Shown piece by piece: positions 40,701 through 49,756 of a stretch of DNA of 64,000 nucleotides (position 1 is the first letter of the stretch; each line of letters starts with the position of its first letter). Source of the stretch: Amblyornis subalaris. Taxonomy: Eukaryota; Chordata; Aves; Passeriformes; Ptilonorhynchidae. The translations under genes were made by a program, and so were the position numbers. The notes below the pieces were generated by a model, which had not been told where the DNA came from, made no database searches, and was given only the letters and a program-made list of their open reading frames with translations. The stretch spans positions 9,850,568-9,914,567 of the forward strand of contig JACAXG010000014.1 in assembly GCA_018881555.1 (NCBI GenBank), written 5' to 3'.

Positions 40701-42924
40701 TTCAATGTGCAGGCTATCAATCATGCCCTGTACCAGAAGGTGAAGGCTCTCAACCAAGTGCGGGTAAGACCCTTTCCATGCCTTCCCCAGGGGGGTTTGG
40801 GTGAGGTGGGTGGCTGCCAACTGTAAACCATGTTTCAGGGCAGCTGGAGAGAAGCAGATACTTCAGTTTTTGAGGCTTAAAACCTCATCACCGTATCGTT
40901 ACATTCACCTCTTCTTATTTTTTCAGTAGCATAGGAATTTCAAAAGGCATTTCTGGCTGGTATCCAGCTGGGCTTCAGTTTATCTCCTGGAGCACATGAT
41001 GATGGTTGTGCTCGCCTTGCCCTGTGTGGTGTAAACACTTCGGAAACAGGAGACCAGCAGCTGAGGAGCAGCAGTCGTTTCACCAGCACAGGGAATGGGG
41101 CAGACCTGCTTGGCCAAGGACCATGCTGTGCTTACTGATTCTTTGTNCCCCCTTCCTCTCCAGCTGCTGCGAATCCAGCTTTTCCACATGAAGAACATGT
41201 TTAAGACGTGCCGGCTAGCTAAAGAGTGAGTCCCGGGCTGCTTGGCTGTCCTGGTTCTGGCCCATGGCAATTTGCACTGGGAATCTGTGCAACCTGTGCA
41301 TTGTGCAGTGGGGAGAGAGGGCAGTGGAGGGGAAGAGAAAGCATAAGAAGTGGAGAGGGAGGGCTTAGTGGAGTTGCTTTGCTCTGAGCTGTGGTTTCTC
41401 TGTCCTTGCAGCCTCCTGGACTCCTTTGACACAGTGCCTGGCCACTTGACAGAGGATTTGCACCTCTACTCACTGAGCGATCTCAGTGCCACTAAGAAAG
41501 GNGACCTGGTGCCTCGCCTGACAGAGCTCCTGAAGGCAGGCAGCCTCCACATTGACAAGTGCATGGTAAGGTCTCCTCTCCTGCCTCCTGCATGTCTCTG
41601 CACCCTCGGGAGTACCCTTGGGAGCAGGCTTTGCTGCAAAGATAACTGCAGAAGCAGCCACTAAATTAACTGATTCAATGCTAACTGTTCCTGCCTGCTC
41701 CACAGAGCTCCTACCAGCACAAATGGGATATTTGTTACTCCATTCTGGCACTCCCCCACCCCTGACANAGGTTAATTTTGCCTTCCTGTGCTCCATGGGC
41801 AAGGGCTGTCCCACATGGCTAGAGCAGGGCACTATGACCTGCTGTCCTGCTCTACCTCCTGCCGTGCTTGCTAGGGAGATGAGGAGCGTTTACCTCCTAT
41901 TTCCTCATCTTTTCTTCTTCCAGCTGTGCCAAGCCAAAGGTTTCATCTGCGAGTTCTGCCAGAATGAGGACGACATCATCTTCCCCTTTGAGCTCAACAA
42001 GTGCAGGACATGTGAAGGTGAGATACTGGGGAAAAACAGGGAGGTCTGCCTCCATTCTGAGTGGCTTTTGTGCTAGCAAGAGGTACAGAGCCAGAGCCAA
42101 AGCCAGCCAGACCAGAGTGCCCCTGTGCATGGCCTGTGTCTGCAACACATTATCACAGCAGCAGATCAGCATCATAACAGTGTTTGCTGGCATGGTGGAG
42201 CATGTAGGTCCCCTCCTGACCACGCGGAGTGCTGCCTGCCCCGGCAGCCGTGGGCAGTTGGGCTGTGACTGCAGTGAGCGGATGTCTGAGAGCCCTGGCT
42301 TCCTCCTGCTGTGATTATAGGACAGGCTGCAGCCTGCACACGGCTCCCCTGCACCTGCTTGGATGGCTGGAGCTGATCTCATAGAGCAGAGAGAGCCTGA
42401 AGGCTTTGCCTCTGTGCCCTTCTTGCCTGCTAAGAAATCCCTAGGTCCCTTCAGGAGACATCCTCCATAAAGCCCAGTACTAATGGCCAAGTAGAGCTTG
42501 GCCCTACAGCTTGGGACCAGCCTCTGAACTGGCTTAAAATGGCTCTTAACAACGTGCAAGCCTTGGTTTGGCAAGTGCAGTGCCAGAAAAAACTTGGGCC
42601 AAAGTCACTGTTTCCTTGGAGTATCAGGAAAGTTTGGGGAGGGACCTTGTAACTTCCCTCCTGTNCTTCCAAAGCTTTGCAAGCTGGTGCAGGGACCTGG
42701 GGTGTGGAGTGTCAGGCAGTCTGTCAGCCTGGCAGCTCTCAGCCATGCTCTCCCTCACAGAGTGCAAAGCCTGCTACCACAAATCCTGCTTCAAGTCCAC
42801 CCGCTGTCCCCGGTGCGAGCGTCTCCAAGCCCGGAGGGAGCTGATGGCCAAGCAGAGCATGGAGTCCTACATCTCGGACTACGAAGAGGAGCTGGAGCAG
42901 CCAGAGGTGGCAGCAGCCACATGA
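19674..42924 (+). CDS. RUBCN: RUBCN (Rubicon, RUN and cysteine-rich beclin-1-interacting protein), complete
   Basis: Rubicon binds the PI3KC3/UVRAG complex and Rab7 and restrains autophagosome and endosome maturation; it also supports LC3-associated phagocytosis. Twenty-two coding exons join in phase over 23 kb to 3003 nt, 1000 aa (human isoform about 972). Order: N-terminal RUN domain (about residues 45-185), a Ser-rich low-complexity middle (235-420), the acidic helix [18 protein letters not shown] (around residues 529-546), and the C-terminal Rubicon-homology domain (about 700-985) with zinc-type pairs CAGC, CQCC, CEFC, CRTC, CKAC and CPRC. One N each falls in exons 7 and 20. No frame break. 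It is head to head with FYTTD1 and convergent with the photolyase gene. The start is set by [12 protein letters not shown] joining in phase to [11 protein letters not shown]. Confidence 0.97.
19712..25804 (+). other. RUBCN: RUBCN intron 1
   Basis: A 6.1-kb first intron. I found no nested exon, RNA gene or clear repeat in it; several 80-140 codon ORFs here lack splice context. Confidence 0.7.
25805..25958 (+). CDS. RUBCN: RUBCN coding exon 2
   Basis: Residues 13-64, start of the RUN domain: [28 protein letters not shown]. Acceptor ctgtag, donor AAG|gtacag. Confidence 0.97.
27764..27847 (+). CDS. RUBCN: RUBCN coding exon 3
   Basis: Residues 65-92, [19 protein letters not shown] within the RUN domain. 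Exactly 28 codons, phase 0 at both ends. Confidence 0.97.
28768..28927 (+). CDS. RUBCN: RUBCN coding exon 4
   Basis: Residues 93-146, RUN core with [20 protein letters not shown] and RQYIRKFYT. Acceptor ttccag, donor CAG|gtaaag. Confidence 0.97.
29102..29208 (+). CDS. RUBCN: RUBCN coding exon 5
   Basis: Residues 146-181, end of the RUN domain: [20 protein letters not shown]. Acceptor ccccag, donor ATG|gtgagt. Confidence 0.97.
30138..30294 (+). CDS. RUBCN: RUBCN coding exon 6
   Basis: Residues 182-234, containing [15 protein letters not shown] and CFGSFSSLQ. Acceptor cttcag, donor CAG|gtatca. Confidence 0.93.
30525..31073 (+). CDS. RUBCN: RUBCN coding exon 7 (Ser-rich)
   Basis: Residues 234-417, the largest exon: Ser/Thr-rich linker with [29 protein letters not shown], a poly-Ser run and [12 protein letters not shown], ending [14 protein letters not shown]. 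One N at 30593. Acceptor tccag, donor ATG|gtaatg. Confidence 0.95.
31631..31675 (+). CDS. RUBCN: RUBCN coding exon 8 (micro-exon)
   Basis: 45 nt, [14 protein letters not shown], matching mammalian PRNITIIVEDPIA. Acceptor gcccag, donor CAG|gtttgg. Phase 1 at both ends. Confidence 0.95.
33355..33450 (+). CDS. RUBCN: RUBCN coding exon 9
   Basis: Residues 432-464, ending [14 protein letters not shown]. Acceptor ttccag, donor ATG|gtgagt. Confidence 0.94.
33627..33742 (+). CDS. RUBCN: RUBCN coding exon 10
   Basis: Residues 464-502, [20 protein letters not shown] then [11 protein letters not shown]. Acceptor tctag, donor AAG|gtgagg. Confidence 0.97.
34214..34415 (+). CDS. RUBCN: RUBCN coding exon 11
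   Basis: Residues 503-570, [18 protein letters not shown] followed by the acidic helix and [18 protein letters not shown]. Donor GACA|gtgggt keeps phase with exon 12; a second GT two bases on would break it. Confidence 0.95.
34781..34882 (+). CDS. RUBCN: RUBCN coding exon 12
   Basis: Residues 570-604, [19 protein letters not shown] then VEEYEIR. Acceptor tcccag, donor GAG|gtagga. Phase 1 end. Confidence 0.94.
35662..35736 (+). CDS. RUBCN: RUBCN coding exon 13 (cassette)
   Basis: 75 nt, [20 protein letters not shown]. Phase 1 on both sides, so it can be skipped without a frame change; skipping gives EYEIR-DADIKRN, the form I recall from the human isoform. Confidence 0.88.
35763..35806. repeat. 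(GT)n microsatellite
   Basis: Two GT runs separated by caag, followed by gcacgtgcacac, just after RUBCN exon 13. It could influence splicing of that cassette. Confidence 0.8.
38415..38475 (+). CDS. RUBCN: RUBCN coding exon 14
   Basis: Residues 629-649, [19 protein letters not shown]. Acceptor attcag, donor CCAT|gtacgt. Confidence 0.93.
38581..38618. repeat. Polypyrimidine CCCT repeat
   Basis: Run of ctccctccctccctt words on the plus strand in RUBCN intron 14. Confidence 0.7.
39008..39140 (+). CDS. RUBCN: RUBCN coding exon 15
   Basis: Residues 649-693, [20 protein letters not shown] then [15 protein letters not shown]. Acceptor gtctag, donor AAG|gtaagg. Confidence 0.97.
39447..39592 (+). 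CDS. RUBCN: RUBCN coding exon 16
   Basis: Residues 694-742, start of the Rubicon-homology region: [38 protein letters not shown]. Donor AC|gtaagg. Confidence 0.97.
39908..39972 (+). CDS. RUBCN: RUBCN coding exon 17
   Basis: Residues 742-764, [19 protein letters not shown], first zinc-type CxxC. Acceptor gggcag, donor CCG|gtgagt. Confidence 0.97.
40525..40763 (+). CDS. RUBCN: RUBCN coding exon 18
   Basis: Residues 764-843, [18 protein letters not shown] (zinc ligands), [18 protein letters not shown]. Acceptor ggccag, donor CGG|gtaaga. Confidence 0.97.
41164..41225 (+). CDS. RUBCN: RUBCN coding exon 19
   Basis: Residues 844-864, [20 protein letters not shown]. Donor GA|gtgagt; the split codon becomes Asp where human has Glu. 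Confidence 0.96.
41412..41565 (+). CDS. RUBCN: RUBCN coding exon 20
   Basis: Residues 864-915, [20 protein letters not shown]. One N at 41503 affects the third base of a Gly codon (GGN), so the residue is still determined. Donor ATG|gtaagg. Confidence 0.97.
41924..42017 (+). CDS. RUBCN: RUBCN coding exon 21
   Basis: Residues 916-947, [26 protein letters not shown]: further zinc ligands in the Rab7-binding domain. Acceptor ttccag, donor AAG|gtgaga. Confidence 0.97.
42761..42924 (+). CDS. RUBCN: RUBCN terminal coding exon 22
   Basis: Residues 947-1000, [19 protein letters not shown], ending PEVAAAT then TGA at 42922-42924. Acceptor tcacag. Confidence 0.97.
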
Positions 42925-45365
42925 GCATGTTGCAGCCAAGGAGCAGATCATGGGTTTATTTATGTGCATGGCCTTCATCACCAGAGACTGAGCCATGTGG
43001 GCTGGAGCTGAGGAGGACTCCTGGGAGGCCTGGAGCACTGTCTTGAAGGGATCTGTTTTCCTCCATGCATTAGTGCTGGGCTGGGAAAGGAGCATATTCC
43101 ATTGTGTGGATCTGCTCCAGGTACCGCTCCCACTCCTTGATGCCTTTGCTTGGGGAAAGGCAGCTGCTTCTGCCTGTCCTGCAGGCAGAACAGGGACCTT
43201 TTCTGAGCAGTTGTTCATGCTGGATTGGGCAGGGCTGTGCTGTCCATCACTGTGCCCTGCTAAGAGCCAAGCAGGGTCGCCTGAAGGGTCAGCACTTTTT
43301 GCTCATCAGCTGTATACTAGGAAGCTCTGGTCACATCTGCTCCTTGGAGGAGGGAGTCAGCTCTCTTGAGTCTGCTGATCCTCCATTCTGCTGCTGGGGG
43401 TTGTGTGCATGGAGGGAGGGTGGGGGTTTGGGATTGGTTGTACATTCAACAGCTCCCTTTCTCAAATGTGGTATGGGACACTGCTGGAGAGCAGTTGCTC
43501 TCACTCCAGGATCAGAGCAGAGGAGGTGGCAATGGTGAAAATGCCAGATTCCCCTGCCCTCCACCCACAGCCTGTGCTGCAGAGGGACATTGCCCCTGGA
43601 GCAGCTGCATAAATGGACTGGTGCTGATGGACTTTCAGCAGGCAGATCCCCTTGGCTCCATGGAGATCTACTTCTGTGGGATACAGTGAGGCTTCTGACC
43701 ATACTTCCTCCTCTTGCTGCCAGTCTGTCCTACCAGAGGGACATATCCTCCTTTAATGGTGACATGGGACCTTCACTCTGGTGGCACCAGGACCTGCCTT
43801 GTGTGCAGCTGNCTTCTGCCTGAGACTTGTCGGGATGCAGGTGAAGGCTCAGCCCTGCAGCTGCATCCCCTGAGCCTCTGTCTCGGTTTGTTGTTTTAGG
43901 TTGNTTTTTTTTTTAATCTGCTGGATTTGGTTTTATTTTTTTAATGTGGTTGTTTGTATTTTTAATTGTGTGTTCCCCCCCAAGGAGATGCTGCTTGAAA
44001 TGCCTCCTTAGGGGGCATGGGATCTGCTTGGGACTCACCGGTATAAAACCTNCAGGGCTGTCCTGCTCCTGGTTCCTCACCCCTGGGTGGAGCTGGTCCC
44101 CTCTCCCAGCGGATCTCCTGCTCCCCTTGGGAGAGGAGGGGTCCCTGAGCCAGGCAAAGCCTTGAAGCTTCCCATCTATGGTGTGGTGGGATGGCCAGGC
44201 AGCCTGTTTGCAGTGGGGATACCTGGGGGGAGAGGTTTGGCAGTAGGGTGCTGCCAGGGCTTGGTCCCTCGCTGAGGCACAGCTGCCTGCCACGACTGAC
44301 AGCGCTGCAGGGTCAAACCCAGTGGGACAAGGTGAGCTCTGTGCCTGGTCAAGGAGGTGCCTCTGCATCGTGGAGGGATGCTTTCGCCATGGCATGTCCC
44401 GCAGCACCTCAGCATGGGTGGGATGTGGGGTGTTGGGAAGGATGGTGTGGCCTGTGTACGTGCAAGGAGGGTGTTGAGGGACCAGGGAGTGACTTCGCAC
44501 TGGCAGAAGGCATCGAGGGGCAATGGCTCTTTCAGCACGTGCCCTGACTCGAGGCTGAGATGTGACCCCTCGTGGGCTCTCCCTGCAGGGGTGGCAGGGC
44601 AGGGGAGAGNGGAAGAGGCTGGGACCAGGAGAGGTGGCTGCAGGCCTTGGTCAGNGAGGGTGGCTGCAAGCCTTGCTGCTGGGGGCCAGCCTCCTGTACA
44701 GCAGCACCTCTCNCCTGCCTGCAGCATCCTGACAAAGCCCTGGAAGCAGGGTTCAGTTCCCCACTTGCTCCCCTGGGGTTTTTGCCGCCTTGTGTCTTGC
44801 TTCTGCTTGTTTTCCCCAGCAGAACAGCTGCTCTTCTGCTCATTCTCTGTCTCTGCAAGCCCTGCGGCTGCCAGATGCTGGTCTGCCTTGGTCTTGCCTG
44901 TCCCCAAGCCAAGCCCTCCTGCTGCTGCCCAGACCTGGCACCCCATTCCCTGGAGTCGCCTCAGCAGCACACCTCCATCCACCCTATTTTGTTTGAAGCA
45001 CTTTAATGTCATGGGACAGCAGCTGAGAGGCTGCCCNGATCCCTTTCTAGAAGCACTGAGTACATTTAAAGAGGGAAGGAATTCTGGCTTAGTAATGGTT
45101 TCCACCCTCCGCCATGGACTGTGTGTGGAAGCAGCAGGAGTTGCAAACCTGGCGGAGGTCTCCAGGGCAAGATTGTGCCCAGCACTGACACTGCTGCCCA
45201 GCACTGACTGCTACAACTAACACTGGAACTGGCCAAGGCAGGGAGCTCTTCGGGAGGGAGAGCTGTGGGCTGCCCTGGCTGTCAATTGGAGCCCTCACAA
45301 CAGGATTATTATTGCACAGCATAGCAATTAAAATGCCGTCCTTAATAAACTAAGTTAATAAGGAG
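42925..45365 (+). other. RUBCN: RUBCN 3'UTR
   Basis: About 2.4 kb of non-coding sequence follows the stop. The first convincing polyadenylation signal is AATAAA at 45344-45349, with T/G-rich sequence just after. A T-rich stretch lies at 43904-43972. The 342-codon minus-strand ORF here contains stop-masking Ns and has no family signal. Confidence 0.7.
45344..45349 (+). terminator. RUBCN: Polyadenylation signal AATAAA of RUBCN
   Basis: Canonical hexamer, followed within 30 bp by gtatagttgtgttgtg, a suitable GU-rich downstream element. Confidence 0.65.
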
Positions 45366-45369
45366 TATA

Positions 45370-46232
45370 GTTGTGTTGTGACATCATTTCAGGTGGGGTA
45401 ACAGTGTGCATCCCACCTTGAGGTCATGGGGCAGGCAGGGAGTGCTGCTGATGGCAGGGAGCANTGGGAGGGACAGCTTGTGCAGATGGTGATGCAGTCA
45501 CTGGGAGGGGGTTATTGTCACCATCCCCTGACTAATTCATCTGCTTTGTGGCCTCTGCCTGCAGACTGCCCACTGGACTCAGGGCAGGAGGTANAAGCCA
45601 CTGAATGAGGGGCTCTCTGTAATGCCTGTCCCCTTCCAGAGCCTGCCTTTGCTGCTCAGGGGCCTGGCCTTGGCTGCCCTGTTCCTGCTTGCATCCCCAT
45701 TCCGCATAGCCCAGCTCTCCCCTGCAGCAGTGTCATGCATCTCGCCATAAACACCATCAACACAGGTGACAGAAACTGTAAACTTTAAAACAACTATTGA
45801 AAGGTGTGTCTGACAGCCCAGCGCAGCACTGGCTCCGCAAAAAGCCCCTCCTAGGGTTTTCCCTAGAACCACTCTACTCAGCCTAAATCTAAGCTGTGGT
45901 TAGCACCAGCAGTGGTGACCTGGGCTACTCCTGAGCGTAGTCGTCGTAGAAAAGGTTTCTGGCAGGCACAGGCCCGCTACGCATGGGCTCTCACAGCTGC
46001 CAGCAAACCTGTGGCAGGAGGAGGGCTCCAGTAGCCGCCCCAGCACAGCAGCTGGAGCAGCAGGTGATGGCAGAGACCTGCAAAGCCCTGGAGCTTGCTG
46101 CTGTTACAGGGAGCCCTCCCAACATCCTGGGGAGATTACTGCCCTGGGCNATCCCTGCAAGCTGGCACCTTGGCAAAAGCACATCTGCCCAGCACAGAGG
46201 GGCACAAGCCCTCTCGAGGCACACTGTGCCCA
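45370..46232 (-). other. Convergent gap and photolyase 3'UTR
   Basis: Sequence between the RUBCN polyadenylation signal and the photolyase stop. No canonical minus-strand AATAAA was found before the RUBCN end, so the photolyase 3' end is not fixed and the two transcripts may overlap. Confidence 0.5.
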
Positions 46233-46384
46233 TCACTGGGAGTGTGCGGGGGCGTAGCGACGCTCGAACTGGTCCACGTCGAACTTGCGCTTGCAGCCGG
46301 CGTAGTTCATGTAGCGAATCTTCCCAAAGATGGCCCGCTCCGCCCAGCCCTGGTCGTGAATGCCACAGATGGACCANAGGCAGC
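46233..46384 (-). CDS. Photolyase terminal coding exon 9
   Basis: Residues 452-501 and TGA at 46235-46233. [30 protein letters not shown], ending RRYAPAHSQ. One N at 46377 (Leu codon CTN). Acceptor tggcag. Confidence 0.96.
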
Positions 46385-49127
46385 CTGCCAGGCATAGGGA
46401 CAAAGTGTCAGCTCTCCCCCTTGCTCAGAGCCACCCAGAGAGCAAGTGGGATGGGGGTGCCTGCAGAGCCCCCACCTGCAGCCTTGGCCATCACAGCTGA
46501 CCTCCCACCCCGTACCCCCACCCTGCAGCTTGCCTACGTATCCATTGGGGTCCCTCCCGTCCAGCTCGTAGCGGTCGTTGAGGTAGATGGCGAACTGCAG
46601 GGCCTCCTCAGGGGAGCGCGTCCACTCCAGGATCTTCTTGGCCCAGTACATCCGCAGGAAGCCGTGCATCTTGCCCTCCCGGACCATTTGGAGCTGCAGG
46701 GATAGGGACAGCCATAGGGGTCAGTCTGTGGCAGGTCACCTCTGCCCCTTGGGAAAAAGCTCAGCATTTTGTAGGGTAGTACCTGGGCAGCGTTCCAGAG
46801 TGGGTCATGTGTGGTCCCCTGCTCCAGCTCCTGCAGACTGTAGAGATAAGGCCTCTTGTCTTTGGCATGGAGCTTCAGGGTGGTTTGCGCCCAGTCATAG
46901 GCACCTGTGAGCAAGAGATGAGGAGCAACAATGAGCAACCTGCTCCTGCAGGGTCCTGAGAACTGGGCTATGAGGGCACCATGCCCTGGAGGCAACAGTC
47001 TTGAAGAGGGCACCTGCCAGCTCCTGCCCTACCTCCAGAAGGGACCAAATGATGGGACGTTAGTGCCCCCACAGCCCTTCTCCTAGTAGAAATGGGATTG
47101 CCAAGTTGGAGTGACCAGCTGGGTACCCAGCATTGCCCACATGACCCGGGATGTTACCCTGCACGCTGTCGTAGTTCTCATTGTAGTAGCAAAAGTTTTC
47201 AGCCAGCTCCCGCCGCACCACGGCCTCCTCCACGAACGCATCCACCGACTCCTTGTACTTGCGCCGGTGCTTCTGCACCTCCAGGATGGCTCGTTGGGTG
47301 GAAACCTGGCCTGGGCACATGGGGAAGGAGAAAGTCAGGCTGCCAGTCCAAGCCACAATGCTCAGTCCTTCTGCAGAGTGGGAAGCCTGGGACACTCACC
47401 GAAGTGAAGCCATGGGGACAAGTTGCTGAGAGCTGCCTTGTTGGGATCATTCCTGTGGGAGCTGAAGGATTTCAGCCGCTCTGCAATGAAGGACTTCAGC
47501 ACAGCCAGCCCTGCAGCTGTGCCAGGGGTTGCCCACTCCACCTCCTTCACGGTGTGGTCCACCTGCAAGCTGGAATAACAGGCCTCCCAAGCGATCGGCT
47601 GGGTGGCAACCAAGCAGTGAGCAGAATCTCTTCAGCCAGGGCTACCCTAGGTGTTATGTCCCCAACCAGCAAGTCCTCAGGCCATGCCAGCCTCCTCCTC
47701 TTAACTAGCCCTCTGCATGGCAGAGATGTGGGAATTCAATGAACGAGNTGGAAACCTCACCTTCCCCAGGGCATCCCCATCTCCACACCACCTGTGTGTA
47801 ACCTCAGGCAGGTCACTGTCCCCATCCCCTGCCAATCCCTCCCAGGATCACAAAGTATCTGTAAAACACTCTGGGACCAGCCGTGAATGAGTTTGGAGGC
47901 GATTCCTCCTGGTACCTTTGCTGGGCAGGAGGGGGGATACGGGTGACGAACAACAGGGGGGAACTCGGTGAGGAACTCAGGGAGCTGAGCGTGGATCTTG
48001 CCCCGGATGGTCCTGGCGCTGTACTCCTGCTTGGGGGAAGTGACCCAGCAGGGCACAATGTTGTGGGCATCGACCTGGGAAGCAAAGCCATGAAGGGTGT
48101 GAAAAGCGAACAGTCCTGATGACATGACACGCATGCTGTCTGCTCAGGTCACTCCGGTGCACAAAACACAGGAGGCAAGTTTCTCCCACATCTCACCAGC
48201 CAGAGTTTTCCANTCCCAGAGTGCTGGCACCCACCTGTGCAAATGGCACATCCTCTGGCAACCGTTCCCTGACGTCCTCCACCCACTGCCGGGGCAGGCG
48301 GAGGGGACTGAAGTCCGTCACCAGCCCACCCACGCCATGCTCCACCACGAANGTGGGCAGCACATCCTTGGCGTAGCCCAGCAGCAAGTGGAAGGAGATG
48401 TTCAGCTCTGCACACTCCTGCAGCGACAGGGAAATGGCTGTGGGACAGTTCATGACTCTGCAGACCCCACCCCCACCCACTCAAGGGAAGGATCTGCCTT
48501 CCCCCTTCCCCAGGAGCCCCATCCCACCCAGCATGGACATGCCCTGGCTGTACCTCTGCCACCTCTTGCAGGCCCCTCAGCATGAAACTGTAGTGGCGGA
48601 TGGTGGCCTCTAGGAATTTGGGCACCAGGCAGAANCAGACGTGCAGAGGCAGTTCCTGTTTGAGGGCCAGGCGCTGGGCGTAGAGGAAAGCCCAGTTATC
48701 TGAGGGGAAAGCACACAGGGCCATGTCAGGACGGTGCTTCACTGACGGGATGGGGATGGGATTTCAGAAGAGGTTTCCTCTCAGACCTCCCTGCAGAGAG
48801 CGAGGCCAGCTCCAAGGCTGCCAGAGGAAAGCACCAGCGCTTTTGCCACCCATGGGAGCTCTGCTTTCCAGCCCCTTTCACCAGCTGGTTCGCACCTTGC
48901 ACCCGTTGATCCCGGCACATCCAGTAAAGGATGCACCGAGCATCATCCTTCAGGTCTGAGCCCTGCGAGACAAGGCGAACCCGCTTTTTGTTGTATTTGA
49001 ACTCTCGAACGGACGGGGCCGCCCTCCGACGGGCCTCCTGTATCNCCTCCTCTTCCTCCGTTCTCCTCCGAGCCACGCGTGGCACCTCCGCGACCTCGGC
49101 CTTTCGCTTCCCTTGTCCCCGCCGCAT
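46233..49127 (-). CDS. Class II CPD photolyase (deoxyribodipyrimidine photo-lyase), complete
   Basis: This enzyme uses FADH- and blue light to split cyclobutane pyrimidine dimers. Nine coding exons (minus): 49127-48896, 48699-48554, 48417-48235, 48074-47916, 47598-47400, 47310-47158, 46904-46783, 46693-46534, 46384-46233; 1506 nt, 501 aa, normal length. A basic N-terminal tail (nuclear targeting likely) precedes the Rossmann-like domain ([25 protein letters not shown], about 50-240). The FAD domain follows: [55 protein letters not shown] and [16 protein letters not shown], all class II hallmarks. Frame is intact and catalytic blocks are present, so it is probably functional. An in-frame upstream ATG at 49202 would add 25 residues. 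Eight introns are short; intron 8 is GC-AG. Confidence 0.96.
46534..46693 (-). CDS. Photolyase coding exon 8
   Basis: Residues 399-452, [36 protein letters not shown]. It ends ..GTAG and is followed by gcaagc, a GC donor; no GT donor in this region keeps the conserved GYVGCLWS reading. Confidence 0.94.
46783..46904 (-). CDS. Photolyase coding exon 7
   Basis: Residues 358-398, [30 protein letters not shown]. Acceptor cacag, donor CAG|gtacta. Confidence 0.96.
47158..47310 (-). CDS. Photolyase coding exon 6
   Basis: Residues 307-358, [42 protein letters not shown]-binding segment. Acceptor gcccag, donor AGG|gtaaca. Confidence 0.96.
47400..47598 (-). CDS. Photolyase coding exon 5
   Basis: Residues 241-307. 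[12 protein letters not shown] then [20 protein letters not shown] and [11 protein letters not shown] second in-frame acceptor 36 nt downstream (at 47562) would drop the first 12 residues; family comparison favours the longer form. Donor TCG|gtgagt. Confidence 0.93.
47916..48074 (-). CDS. Photolyase coding exon 4
   Basis: Residues 188-240, [35 protein letters not shown]. Exactly 53 codons. Donor AAG|gtacca. Confidence 0.96.
48235..48417 (-). CDS. Photolyase coding exon 3
   Basis: Residues 127-187, [32 protein letters not shown]. One N at 48351 in a Thr-type codon. Acceptor ctgcag, donor CAG|gtgggt. Confidence 0.96.
48554..48699 (-). CDS. Photolyase coding exon 2
   Basis: Residues 78-126, [31 protein letters not shown]. 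One N at 48635. Acceptor cctcag, donor GAG|gtacag. Confidence 0.96.
48896..49127 (-). CDS. Photolyase coding exon 1
   Basis: Residues 1-77, [15 protein letters not shown] basic tail, then [20 protein letters not shown] and [12 protein letters not shown]. One N at 49045. Donor AAG|gtgcga. Start chosen at the ATG nearest the basic tail; 49202 is an alternative. Confidence 0.9.
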
Positions 49128-49358
49128 CCTTAGGGCCGCCCGTGCCGGCGCCCNGAGCAGCGTGGCTGCGTGCGGCCGCTGCGAGACGAAACGAGACCGC
49201 ACTGAGCTCCCGCGCTTCCTTGCGCATCCCGCTCCCCGGTCCGCCCCCAGAGCCCGGGGGATGCTGGTCTCCTGCCCATCCTGCTCCTCAGGAACCGGGG
49301 GATAACGGTGCCCTGCTCATTCTGGTCACCGGCCCGATCCGCTCCTGGTCCCCGATAT

Positions 49359-49404
<46 letters not shown>

Positions 49405-49756
49405 TCCCGGTCCCTACCTGGCAGCCACGCGGCCCTCTGTGTTACACAAGCCGTGGGCGTGTGCGAAGGGCGTGGCCATGGGCGCGGCCCCGTGCCGAGG
49501 GGCACGGCTCAGCGCCCGGGACCGCCCCCCGCACACGGCCGCCGGTGCTGCACCGATGTCCCCGACGCGCCCAAGGCGCTGCACCTGCCCCGGGAGGTGC
49601 CCGCTGGTGCCTCCCCTCCCTGCCCTTGGGAACGAGGAAGCAGCTCCAGTCACTTTCAGCCACCACTCGGCAGTGCAGTTGCCTGGTAGCACCATCCCCA
49701 CGTCCCGTGTCCTCAGGTCCCNCACCTTGCAAGGCGTTGGGGTGCTGGCTTTGGAC
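49128..49756. promoter_or_regulatory. Divergent promoter region, photolyase / mucin-like gene A
   Basis: About 630 bp between the photolyase start codon (minus) and the mucin-like signal-peptide ATG (plus). The photolyase half is GC- and CpG-rich with no TATA box; I saw no clear D-box or CACGTG E-box by eye. Confidence 0.55.
49361..49408. repeat. (GACCCC)7 hexanucleotide repeat
   Basis: Seven perfect gacccc units (49361-49402) plus one gatccc. On the photolyase-sense strand this is GGGGTC, a run of G4 tracts. It lies 230-280 bp upstream of the photolyase ATG, in the short spacer shared with the divergent mucin-like gene. Confidence 0.92.

Noticed and set aside
44631..44676. Duplicated ggtggctgca words
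   Set aside because: A single imperfect short duplication in the RUBCN 3'UTR; no further structure.
44176..45204. Minus-strand ORF of 342 codons
   Set aside because: Lies in the RUBCN 3'UTR and contains several X residues from Ns that may hide stops; no domain recognised.
49361..49408. Short regular repeats considered as a CRISPR array
   Set aside because: A six-base tandem unit without spacers in a eukaryotic genome; a simple repeat.
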